Source: Phlegmacium glaucopus (Eukaryota > Basidiomycota > Agaricomycetes > Agaricales > Cortinariaceae). From it: a DNA stretch of 23,433 nt. The stretch's first letter is position 1; each line of letters starts with the position of its first letter. Below the pieces are notes generated by a model. That model saw only the letters and a list, made by a program, of their open reading frames with translations. It made no database searches and was not told the DNA's origin. The translations under genes were made by a program, and so were the position numbers. This document shows, one piece after another, positions 8,514 to 17,825 of this stretch. The DNA lies in assembly GCA_015039465.1 (NCBI GenBank), contig MU130578.1:255906-279338 (forward strand), in the 5' to 3' direction.

Positions 8514-11500
8514 CTACTTCAGTCTCTTCCCATGCTCTTCCCTATAAGTTAGAACTTCAAACTCTAATTTCTCTGCATCATTCCACCTTCCCTGATGCCT
8601 GTATGTGCTTGATAGATTTGCCATGCTGTTGAGGGTGTCTGGATGTTCTGCACCAAGTACCTTCTTTCTCATGTCCATAACTTGAACCTGCAGCTGCTCT
8701 GCCTCATTCCACCTTCCCTCATTGCTGTATGTGTGTGCTAGATGTGACATACTATTGAGAGTGTATGGATGTTCTGCACCAAGTAGTTTGTTGTGTATGC
8801 CCAGAACTTGAATGTGCAGCTGCTCTGCCTCATTCCATCTTCCCTGATTGCTGTATGTGCTTGCTACATTTTGTGTACTGGTGAGGGTATCTGGATGTTC
8901 TGCACCAAGCAGCTTCTTCCTCATGTCCATAACTTGAACCTCCAGCTGCTAATGGTCGGTTTTGGTTAGACATCCTTCCCAATATCCGAAACTCTTACAC
9001 TAACTCTAGTCACTATACCTCCTCAGTCTACGATATCGAGATGAAGAGTCTCGATTGATAAACCTAGGAAGTGGACTCGTAAATGTTCGTCGGTTTTCAT
9101 AACACTGACTTGAACCACCGTAAGGAGAACAACAACTAGTACGACCACGAATATAACTACGACCCTTTACACTATAGTTACTTATAGACTGGGTTAACAG
9201 GAGTGTGGTAGTCTGAGAATACAGTCTACGATATAAGTTTCCTCGTAGTTTAATATTAGTTTGTCATATACCCTGAACCCTAGAAAGAAAGTTTCTTTAT
9301 CTTTTCTCTCGACAACCTGTAAGGTGTCAACCTCTACGTGTTCGTCGGGTCCGACGTTAGGATTAAGAAGTTTATACACGAAAGATAGTAGTATCGTTAT
9401 AAAGATTTCTGTATAAGGTTAGACGACGACTCCTCCGGTACTTTATACAACAACTATCACTGTATCGACTTTTCAATGGAGTCCGTCAGTGAAATGACCT
9501 AGTATGAGACGAACCGAACCTTTTACTACCAGTGACCCTACTTAAGTAGAAACCTGTTCCCTAATCACAGGAAGAGAGTAAGAGTAACTACTTTTCTCCT
9601 GTTAGTAGATTTTACTACAGACAAGTAGGAGACCACGTGGTGACCTCAGCCCTCTCTTACAGGTTTAGACTCGTCGTTTCTTACACACTCTACCCTTCGT
9701 ATTAGAACAGGACACGTTAAGGTACCTCTAAACTTTCAGTCCTAATACGAGACGTTGCCAACTAAAAAGGCGTATACTTCCGGTTACTCAACGTATCTTC
9801 CGTCTATCCTCTACAACCCGTCATGATACTACTATCTACCTACTTTAAAAGTCATCATTACAAACTCTTACCTCTGACCTTGTTACGTCTCGTCGACGTC
9901 CAAGTTCAATACCTGTACTCCTTCTTCGTCGAACCACGTCTTGTAGGTGTGTGGGAGTTGTCATACAGTGTAGATCGTTCTTGTATGTCCTTAGTCCCTT
10001 CCACCTTACTCCGTCTCGTCGACCTCCAAGTTCAATACCTGTACTCGTTCTTCGACGAACCACGTCTTGTAGGTGTATGGGAGTGGTCATACGTTTTATA
10101 TCGTTCGTGTATGTCGTTAGTCCCTTCTACCTTACTCCGTCTCGTCGACGTGTAAGTTCACGACCCGTATTTCTTCTTCGACGAACCACGTCTTGTAGGT
10201 GTGTGGGAGTTGTCATACAGTGTAGATCGTTCGTGTATGACCTTAGTCCCTTCCACCTTACTCCGTCTCGTCGACCTCCAAGTTCCATACCTGTACTCCT
10301 TCTTCGACGAACCACGTCTTGTAGGTCTATGGGAGTGGTCATACCGTTTAGATCGTTCGTGTATGTCCTTAGTCCCTTCCACCTTACTCCGTCTCGTCGA
10401 CGTCCAAGTTCAATACCTGTACTCGTTCTTCGACGAACCACTTCTTGTAGGTGTGTGGGAGTTGTCATACCGTTTAGATCGTTCGTGTATGTCCTTAGTC
10501 CCTTCCACCTTACTCCGTCTCGTCGACCTCCAAGTTCAATACCTGTACTCGTTCTTCGACGAACCACGTCTTGTAGGTCTGTGGGAGTTGTCATACAGTG
10601 AAGATCGTTCGTGTATGTCGTTAGTCCCTTCCACCTTCCTCCGTCTCGTCGACCTCCAAGTTCAATACCTGTACTCCTTCTTCGTCGAACCACGTCTTGT
10701 AGGTGTGTGGGAGTGGTCATACCGTTTAGATCGTTCGTGTATGTCTCTAGTCCCTTCCACCTTACTCCGTCTCGTCGACCTCCAAGTTCAATACCTGTAC
10801 TCCTTCTTCGACGAACCACGTCTTGTAGGTGTGTGGGAGTTGTCATACCGTTTAGATCGTTCGTGTATGTCCCTAGTCCCTTCCACCTTACTCCGTCTCG
10901 TCGACGTCCAAGTTCAATACCTGTACTCGTTCTTCGACGAACCACGTCTTGTAGGTATGTGGGAGTTGTCATACCGTTTAGATCGTTCGTGTATGTCGTT
11001 AGTCCCTTCCACCTTACTCCGTCTCGTCGACCTCCAAGTTCAAGTTCAATACCTGTACTCGTTCTTCGACGAACCACGTCTTGTAGGTGTGTGGGAGTTG
11101 TCATACAGTTTAGATCGTTCGTGTATGTCGTTAGTCCCTTCTACCTTACTCCGTCTCGTCGACGTGTAAGTTCAAGACCCGTATTCGTTCTTCGACGAAC
11201 CATGTCTTGTAGGTGTGTGGGAGTGGTCATACGTGTTAGATCGTTCGTGTATGTCGTTAGTCCCTGTTACCTTACTCCGTCTCGTCGACCTCCAAGTTCA
11301 ATACCTGTACTCGTTCTTCGACGAACCACGTCTTGTAGGTCTATGGGAGTGGTCATACCGTTTAGATCGTTCGTGTATGTCCTTAGTCCCTTCCACCTTA
11401 CTCCGTCTCAAAAAAAAAAAAAAAAAAAAAAAAATGATCTCAATCACATTCTCAAAGCCTATAACCCTTCCTACAGATCGGTTTCGGCTGGTAATCAGAA

Positions 11501-13037
11501 TATTACCCCTGTTACCTGGGGGAATGAACTTGGCCATCACCTCTGGAGGAGGATCACCAGCATTATCAAAGATAATCAACCATTCCCCTTGAATACAAGA
11601 TATCCACTGGAGAACAGAGTCAACAGAGCTATCCACACCAGAAGCTTGTGCAGCAGGAATGCTAGATATACCCTTGAGAGATATAGTAATGCTCTCATAA
11701 GAGGAGGCATCAACCCAGAAAACATGTGAAAAACTAGAGTAAGAAATGAATCCAGTGTTGTGAATGGTAATATGAGAATGCTTACTAGCCAGACATTTCT
11801 TCTGTGAACTTAAGACAGATTTGAGTCTTTCCAATGCCTCCTGTTCCCCATAGGAGACAAGAGCGTCTTGGCATCAGTCTACTATTAGCACGACAAACAA
11901 AAATCTTCCCAAGCTTATCAAGTTCATCTTTCCGTCCAGTAAAGAATAGACTAGAAAGTGGTTGCTGAGATACAGGAATCTTCATCTGCTGTTCACCGGT
12001 ATTGGCAGGGAAATTATTGACAATATGATACTGGCAGACAAATCATTGTTCAATCATCTACACAGCTTACGAAAATAACTTACAAAAGTACCACCTGTGA
12101 TGAACACAGTCCGGGCATTCGCAAAAGGAGTTGGAAGGCACAAACCAGAATGCTGAGTTTGTTGATTATCAGTGAAAGCCGAGAACATATTGTGTAAGCA
12201 ACTCACCGAGGCATTTTGTTGCGATTCTACGGATCCCAAGTCAGCTTGCATTACGACCTCAGGCGAGGGTGAATTGCCTTCCGGATGGGCTACAGGAGCG
12301 ACAGCCAGGGCGGAAACTGGAGCGGAGACTTGGAGTTCATGGGCACTCTGATTAACAAGGATGATTGAGTAGTGATATTTATAATGGACCGAGTTGAACA
12401 CTCACATTAACGCCAGCGGCTGGGATGCTTGCGGGAGCAAGGTCATGGATCGCCGAGGTGGAAACCGAAGTGGAGAGTAGATTATGGGCGGCCTGATCGA
12501 TGACAATGGTTAAGTGCTAAGGGATGTGATGGGCGAAGTTGAACTCACATTAACGCCGGTGGCTGGAATGCTTACAGGAGTAAGATCATTGATCGGCAAA
12601 GTGGAAACCGAAGTAGAGAGTAGGTTATGGGCGGTCTGATCGATGACGATGGTTAAAATGCTTAAGGATGCGATGGGAGAAGTTGAACGCTCACAGTAAC
12701 GCTAGCGACTGGGATGCTTACATCTTGCTCACCAACCGCCAAAGCGGGGACCGAAGTAGAGACTAGGTCATGGGCGGCCTGATCGATGACGATAGCTAAG
12801 TACATGAGGATGCGATGGGCGAAGTTGAACACTCACAGTCACGCCAGCGACTTGAATAACTTGTGGGTTTACAGCCGCAGCATTAGCGGGAACGGATAGC
12901 ATGGGATCAGCGGCGCTTGCTTTGATGGTCGATGTCGAAGTTGCTTGTTCTGAGCTTGAGCCCAGAGCATCGTTGATGGTTAGAGACGAATGTTTTGATT
13001 TCTTGGGATTGACAATTTTCTTAAAGATGCGCTTCAT
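8514..13037 (-). CDS. NLR-like NB-ARC-TPR protein, copy B (complete once the mirrored segment is corrected)
   Basis: Exons on the minus strand: 13037-12837, 12778-12695, 12635-12549, 12492-12406, 12347-12207, 12152-12084, 12030-11786, then a final exon from 11733. That exon runs to 11435, continues as the complement of mirrored bases 9011-11409 read left to right, and resumes at 8950 down to the stop at 8514. The total is about 4.05 kb of coding sequence, roughly 1,350 aa. Order: basic N-terminus (MKRIFKKIVNPKK), three repeated linker exons, Pro-rich exon, TVFITGGTF|YHIVNN motif, and FFTGRKDELDKL leading to Walker A GTGGIGKT. Walker B is EWLIIFDNAGD, followed by GNILITSRN and, in the mirrored part, GGIPL and DHAGAYIDAGKCDINEYL. 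About 15 TPRs of 42 aa follow (LGAEHPDTL...TYxNQGRWNEAEQL), with the last three in normal orientation. The C-terminus is EEHGKRLK. A STAND NTPase role in recognition or cell death is inferred from the family. Confidence 0.8.
8951..11409. other. Mirrored (reversed, not complemented) NB-ARC/TPR segment of NLR copy B
   Basis: This 2.46-kb stretch codes for nothing real on either strand. Base-by-base complement, read left to right, gives VGRVIGFENVIEISDMEE, YLDPSPEHLQAAKSIVTEL, DHAGAYIDAGKCDINEYL, TLMSDAIF and YGTWDLSFKEIEKRA, and then a TPR array. This is colinear with NLR copy C read normally on the minus strand at 14500-15550. Its left 60 bases (8951-9010), reversed, match 11435-11494 with two differences, so the gap is in fact closed by overlap. 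Its right end (11409), reversed, joins 8950 inside a TPR. All long open frames here, including those of 216-372 aa, are spurious. Confidence 0.95.
9880..11409. repeat. 126-bp tandem array (12 TPR units) within the mirrored segment
   Basis: Twelve units occur with the landmark CTTGTAGG, at a period of 126 bp apart from one 132-bp step near 11040 caused by a 6-bp AAGTTC duplication. Each unit complements to a 42-aa kinesin-light-chain-type TPR with the core LGAEHPxTL. Neighbouring units are almost identical. In true orientation the array belongs to NLR copy B and joins three further units at 8514-8950. Confidence 0.9.
11410..11434. other. 25-A tract, converted assembly gap spacer
   Basis: Exactly 25 A between the end of the mirrored segment and the contig starting TGATCTCAATC at 11435. 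It falls in the middle of the NB-ARC coding region of copy B, where poly(A) would have no meaning. Same length as the other two tracts. Confidence 0.88.
12406..12778 (-). repeat. Tandemly duplicated linker exons in NLR copy B (3 units)
   Basis: Exons 12778-12695 (28 codons), 12635-12549 (29) and 12492-12406 (29) are repeats of one exon-intron unit, each beginning xAH(D/N)L(V/L)STSV and ending GVN or SVT before a phase-0 GTGAG donor. Copy A has only two such units. The introns between them are as alike as the exons, which indicates duplication of genomic units rather than selection on the protein alone. Confidence 0.82.
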
Positions 13038-13237
13038 AGTGAGTTGTGGTAAGCGATAAGGGTGATAAGCGTCAGAAAGAAAGATGCTCTCGATTACATA
13101 ACAGAAAGTTGTCTCTAGATCACATGCAAGCCCTCACTTACTCAAACAACAACTTGATCTAGGTTCAGCCGCGAAAAATTCTTATCCTCTATTTATGTAA
13201 AGGACTTTCTCGGGCTCTTCAGCTTCAGATTCGGATT

Positions 13238-13744
13238 TGAAAGCTGAAAGCCTTTGGATCATGTCTCCCGTTGGTCAGCCAATCGGCCTGGTCCCAAACT
13301 GCCGATTTTCGTGCAAATCGCACCGCCCGCGAAAGCCCTTCTCACAAACCGTCAACATCATCTTCCCGAGACATTTATTGGGGAAACAAACGCAACAGTT
13401 ATCTTATCTACGAGCTCCCACAGTCTAGCACTCAGCATCACCACCTCACACTTGCTACAGCGCTGTTCGTCAATCTTCTATTCCGGTTCTTCCTTCTCAT
13501 ACTACAATATCCCGTGCTAGGAATCACCAATCAAAGCACCATCGAACGCATTGGCCCTCGGATGGACCTCGTTACCCCTGAGTTTACCCCCTCGACAGGT
13601 TTCTCTACCTCCGAGTGCGAAACCTGCCTCTGGGGGTCCCTCACCTCTCCCAGTGGTACGTAGATTAATAAGTTTTTTGATCCTTGACTGAGGACGTCTA
13701 GTAAATTCGCAGCCTAGGCGATGATCAAGAACTCCAAAATTATG
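13238..13744 (+). pseudogene. Calpain-like gene 5' fragment, copy B (ends at gap)
   Basis: Divergent from NLR copy B, with the NLR start codon 200 bp to the left. The fragment shares with calpain-like gene 1 the segment TGFSTSECE...CLWGSLTSPSG and a 57-nt intron (13656-13712, GTACGT...TTCGCAG). It stops at the 25-A tract, so no protease core is present. The true frame across the intron is uncertain. Assignment to calpain rests on the order of the same blocks upstream of the protease core at 3930-4700 and 21966-22746. Confidence 0.55.
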
Positions 13745-13769
13745 AAAAAAAAAAAAAAAAAAAAAAAAA
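13745..13769. other. 25-A tract, converted assembly gap spacer
   Basis: Exactly 25 A following AAAATTATG, at the point where the duplicate at 17821-17825 continues with CGTAAATTT instead. Mirrored TPR sequence begins at 13770. Confidence 0.88.
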
Positions 13770-14491
13770 GTCCAAGTTCAATACCTGTACTCGTTCTTCG
13801 ACGAACCACGTCTTGTAGGTCTGTGGGAGTGGTCATACCTTTTATATCGTTCGTGTATGTCGTTAGTCCCTTCTACCTTACTCCGTCTCGTCGACGTGTA
13901 AGTTCACGACCCGTATTTCTTCTGCGACGAACCACGTCTTGTAGATGTGTGGGAGTTGTCATACAGTGTAGATCGTTCGTGTATGACCTTAGTCCCTTCC
14001 ACCTTACTCCGTCTCGTCGACCTCCAAGTACCATACCTGTACTCCTTCTTCGACGAACCACGTCTTGTAGGTCTATGGGAGTGGTCATACCGTTTAGATC
14101 GTTCGTGTATGACCCTAGTCCCTTCCACCTTACTCCGTCTCGTCGACCTCCAGGTTCAATACCTATACTCGTTCTTCGACGAACCACGACTTGTAGGTCT
14201 GTGGGAGTTCTCATACCGTTTAGATCGTTCGTGTATGTCCTTAGTCCCTTCCACCTTACTCCGTCTCGTCGACCTCCAAGTTCAATACCTGTACTCGTTC
14301 TTCGACGAACCACGTCTTGTAGGTCTGTGGGAGTTGTCATACAGTGAAGATCGTTCGTGTATGTCGTTAGTCCCTTCCACCTTCCTCCGTCTCGTCGACC
14401 TCCAAGTTCAATACCTGTACTCCTTCTTCGACGAACCACGTCTTGTAGGTCTGTGGGAGTTGTCATACGGTGTAGATCGTTCGTGTATGTC
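13770..14491. other. Mirrored (reversed, not complemented) TPR segment of NLR copy C
   Basis: Base-by-base complement, read left to right, gives QVQVMDMSKKLLGAEHPDTL and then further TPRs, continuing NLR copy C from about 14492. Six CTTGTAG landmarks (one as CTTGTAGATG) show six units at a 126-bp period. The order of unit types matches mirrored copy B from about 10025 onward, including the variant unit with HIQVLGIKK. The open frames of 197-208 aa here are spurious. The array is cut by the gap, so the C-terminus of copy C is unknown. Confidence 0.93.
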
Positions 14492-17108
14492 CCAGCTGCT
14501 CTGCCTCATTCCACCTTCCCTGATTCCTGTATGTGCTTGCTAGATGTGACATACTGTTGAGGGTGTGTGGATGTTCTGCACCAAGCTGCTTCTTCCTCAT
14601 GTCCATAACTTGAACCTGCAGCTGCTCTGCATTGTTCCAGTCTCCATTCTCAAACATTACTACTGAAAATTTCATCCATCTATCATCATAGTACTGCCCA
14701 ACATCTCCTATCTGCCTTCTATGCAACTCATTGGCCTTCATATGCAGAAAAATCAACCGTTGCAGAGCATAATCCTGACTTTCAAATCTCCATGGAATTG
14801 CACAGCACAAGATTATGCTTCCCATCTCACACATTCTTTGCTGCTCAGATTTGGACATTCTCTCCCGACTCCAGTGGTGCACCAGAGGATGAATAGACAT
14901 CAGTTTAGATGATTGTCCTCTTCTCATCAATGAGAATGAGAAAAGGACACTAATCCCTTGTCCAAAGATGAATTCATCCCAGTGACCATCATTTTTCAGG
15001 CTAAGCAGAGTATGATCCAGTGAAGTGACTGCCTGAGGTAACCTTTCAGCTATGTCACTATCAATAACATATTTCATGACCTCTTCAGCAGCAGATTGGA
15101 ATATGTCTTTAGAAATATTGCTATGATGATAGAAAGCACATATTTCAAGAATTAAGATTGCAACCTGGGCTGCTTGTACATCTCCAGCTGTGGAATGTCC
15201 ACCAGCTCTCTTTTCTATTTCTTTGAAAGATAGATCCCAAGTCCCATACACTGTTTGATTATAATTTGATGCTCCTGTGAATATAGCATCTGACATAAGA
15301 GTCTGACGGTGTAAGGAAAATTGGATCAGATATTCATTGATATCACATTTCCCAGCATCAATATAAGCACCAGCATGATCAACAGCAAGAGGAATGCCAC
15401 CAAGTTCAGTGACAATACTTTTGGCAGCTTGTAAATGCTCAGGTGAAGGATCCAAATAGCTAGCCCTAAGAAGTAGAGCTATAGCATCTGGCTCCTCCAT
15501 ATCACTGATCTCAATCACATTCTCAAAGCCTATAACCCTTCCTACAGATCGGTTTCGGCTGGTAATCAGAATATTACCCCTGTTACCTGGGGGAATGAAC
15601 TTGGCCATCACCTCTGGAGGAGGATCACCAGCATTATCAAAGATAATCAACCATTCCCCTTGAATACAAGATATCCACTGGAGAACAGAGTCAACAGAGC
15701 TATCCACACCAGAAGCTTGTGCAGCAGGAATGCTAGATATACCCTTGAGAGATATAGTAATGCTCTCATAAGAGGAGGCATCAACCCAGAAAACATGTGA
15801 AAAACTAGAGTAAGAAATGAATCCAGTGTTGTGAATGGTAATATGAGAATGCTTACTAGCCAGACATTTCTTCTGTGAACTTAAGACAGATTTGAGTCTT
15901 TCCAATGCCTCCTGTTCCCCATAGGAGACAAGAGCGTCTTGGCATCAGTCTACTATTAGCACGACAAACAAAAATCTTCCCAAGCTTATCAAGTTCATCT
16001 TTCCGTCCAGTAAAGAATAGACTAGAAAGTGGTTGCTGAGATACAGGAATCTTCATCTGCTGTTCACCGGTATTGGCAGGGAAATTATTGACAATATGAT
16101 ACTGGCAGACAAATCATTGTTCAATCATCTACACAGCTTACGAAAATAACTTACAAAAGTACCACCTGTGATGAACACAGTCCGGGCATTCGCAAAAGGA
16201 GTTGGAAGGCACAAACCAGAATGCTGAGTTTGTTGATTATCAGTGAAAGCCGAGAACATATTGTGTAAGCAACTCACCGAGGCATTTTGTTGCGATTCTA
16301 CGGATCCCAAGTCAGCTTGCATTACGACCTCAGGCGAGGGTGAATTGCCTTCCGGATGGGCTACAGGAGCGACAGCCAGGGCGGAAACTGGAGCGGAGAC
16401 TTGGAGTTCATGGGCACTCTGATTAACAAGGATGATTGAGTAGTGATATTTATAATGGACCGAGTTGAACACTCACATTAACGCCAGCGGCTGGGATGCT
16501 TGCGGGAGCAAGGTCATGGATCGCCGAGGTGGAAACCGAAGTGGAGAGTAGATTATGGGCGGCCTGATCGATGACAATGGTTAAGTGCTAAGGGATGTGA
16601 TGGGCGAAGTTGAACTCACATTAACGCCGGTGGCTGGAATGCTTACAGGAGTAAGATCATTGATCGGCAAAGTGGAAACCGAAGTAGAGAGTAGGTTATG
16701 GGCGGTCTGATCGATGACGATGGTTAAAATGCTTAAGGATGCGATGGGAGAAGTTGAACGCTCACAGTAACGCTAGCGACTGGGATGCTTACATCTTGCT
16801 CACCAACCGCCAAAGCGGGGACCGAAGTAGAGACTAGGTCATGGGCGGCCTGATCGATGACGATAGCTAAGTACATGAGGATGCGATGGGCGAAGTTGAA
16901 CACTCACAGTCACGCCAGCGACTTGAATAACTTGTGGGTTTACAGCCGCAGCATTAGCGGGAACGGATAGCATGGGATCAGCGGCGCTTGCTTTGATGGT
17001 CGATGTCGAAGTTGCTTGTTCTGAGCTTGAGCCCAGAGCATCGTTGATGGTTAGAGACGAATGTTTTGATTTCTTGGGATTGACAATTTTCTTAAAGATG
17101 CGCTTCAT
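14492..17108 (-). CDS. NLR-like NB-ARC-TPR protein, copy C (C-terminus lost in gap)
   Basis: Exons on the minus strand: 17108-16908, 16849-16766, 16706-16620, 16563-16477, 16418-16278, 16223-16155, 16101-15857, 15804-14492. The intron 15805-15856 joins EEMSG to FSHVFWVDASS; an in-frame ATG in this region suggests a false start at 15905. Domains: basic N-terminus, three repeated linker exons, Pro-rich exon, GGTF|YHIVNN motif, FFTGRKDELDKL. The NB-ARC domain has GTGGIGKT (about 15895-15918), EWLIIFDNAGD, GNILITSRN, GGIPLAVDHAGAY and IHPLVHHWSRERMSKSEQQR. The first TPR is in normal orientation at 14500-14640 (QLGAEHPHTL), and later units lie in the mirrored segment 13770-14491. The part right of 15506 equals copy B; the part left of it differs from copy B by scattered substitutions, so B and C are paralogs or alleles. 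Function as for copy A, inferred from the family. Confidence 0.87.
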
Positions 17109-17825
17109 ATCTTTGAACAGTGAGTTGTGGTAAGCGATAAGGGTGATAAGCGTCAGAAAGAAAGATGCTCTCGATTACATAACAGAAAGTTGTCTCTAGA
17201 TCACATGCAAGCCCTCACTTACTCAAACAACAACTTGATCTAGGTTCAGCCGCGAAAAATTCTTATCCTCTATTTATGTAAAGGACTTTCTCGGGCTCTT
17301 CAGCTTCAGATTCGGATTTGAAAGCTGAAAGCCTTTGGATCATGTCTCCCGTTGGTCAGCCAATCGGCCTGGTCCCAAACTGCCGATTTTCGTGCAAATC
17401 GCACCGCCCGCGAAAGCCCTTCTCACAAACCGTCAACATCATCTTCCCGAGACATTTATTGGGGAAACAAACGCAACAGTTATCTTATCTACGAGCTCCC
17501 ACAGTCTAGCACTCAGCATCACCACCTCACACTTGCTACAGCGCTGTTCGTCAATCTTCTATTCCGGTTCTTCCTTCTCATACTACAATATCCCGTGCTA
17601 GGAATCACCAATCAAAGCACCATCGAACGCATTGGCCCTCGGATGGACCTCGTTACCCCTGAGTTTACCCCCTCGACAGGTTTCTCTACCTCCGAGTGCG
17701 AAACCTGCCTCTGGGGGTCCCTCACCTCTCCCAGTGGTACGTAGATTAATAAGTTTTTTGATCCTTGACTGAGGACGTCTAGTAAATTCGCAGCCTAGGC
17801 GATGATCAAGAACTCCAAAATTATG
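15506..17825. repeat. 2.3-kb near-perfect duplicate of 11435-13744 (right member)
   Basis: The matching block runs from within the NB-ARC coding region through the NLR start and the shared upstream region to AAAATTATG at 17825. Unlike the left member, this copy is embedded in continuous sequence on both sides, so it is the better-supported locus. It carries 10 extra bases (within 17109-17120) immediately upstream of the NLR ATG; copy A has a similar sequence there, so the shorter form in copy B is a deletion. Confidence 0.9.
16477..16849 (-). repeat. Tandemly duplicated linker exons in NLR copy C (3 units)
   Basis: Exons 16849-16766, 16706-16620 and 16563-16477 (28, 29, 29 codons) are the same set as in copy B. 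The consensus is AAHxLxSTSVxxxAIxD, a short variable stretch, then SIPAAGVN. Introns carry GTGAG and TCATCGATCAG at their ends. The first coding exon ends with a related VIQVAGVT, which suggests it seeded the series. Confidence 0.82.

Larger units (their letters stand above)
11435..13744. repeat. 2.3-kb near-perfect duplicate of 15506-17825 (left member)
   Basis: This block spans the N-terminal half of NLR copy B, its 5' flank and a calpain 5' fragment. Comparison with 15506-17825 shows the same sequence throughout except for 10 bases missing beside the NLR start codon (2310 versus 2320 bp). Both of its edges coincide with the 25-A gap tracts, so it is a separate assembly contig. Outside these edges the two copies diverge. 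Confidence 0.9.

Noticed and set aside
10127..11104. 325-aa minus-strand frame with MTTPTHLQDVVRRRTSTGIE repeats
   Set aside because: Same mirrored array; the 126-bp period keeps frames open without selection.
9880..11409. CRISPR-like or minisatellite array
   Set aside because: The period of 126 bp has no repeat/spacer split, and each unit decodes as a 42-aa TPR.
11410..11434. Poly(A) tail of a retroposon or processed pseudogene
   Set aside because: The length is exactly 25 at all three sites, there are no target duplications, and the flanks are mirrored sequence in the middle of an exon.
9951..11729. Long plus-strand open frames with repeated YSFFDEPRLVG or VLRRTTSCR motifs, apparently a novel repeat protein
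   Set aside because: They lie in mirrored DNA. Plain reversal restores known TPR coding sequence, so neither strand as written exists in the organism.
11298..11834. 178-aa minus-strand frame as a separate NB-ARC protein with a poly-Phe segment
   Set aside because: The Phe run is the 25-A tract read on the other strand; the frame is an artefact joining real exon to mirrored DNA.
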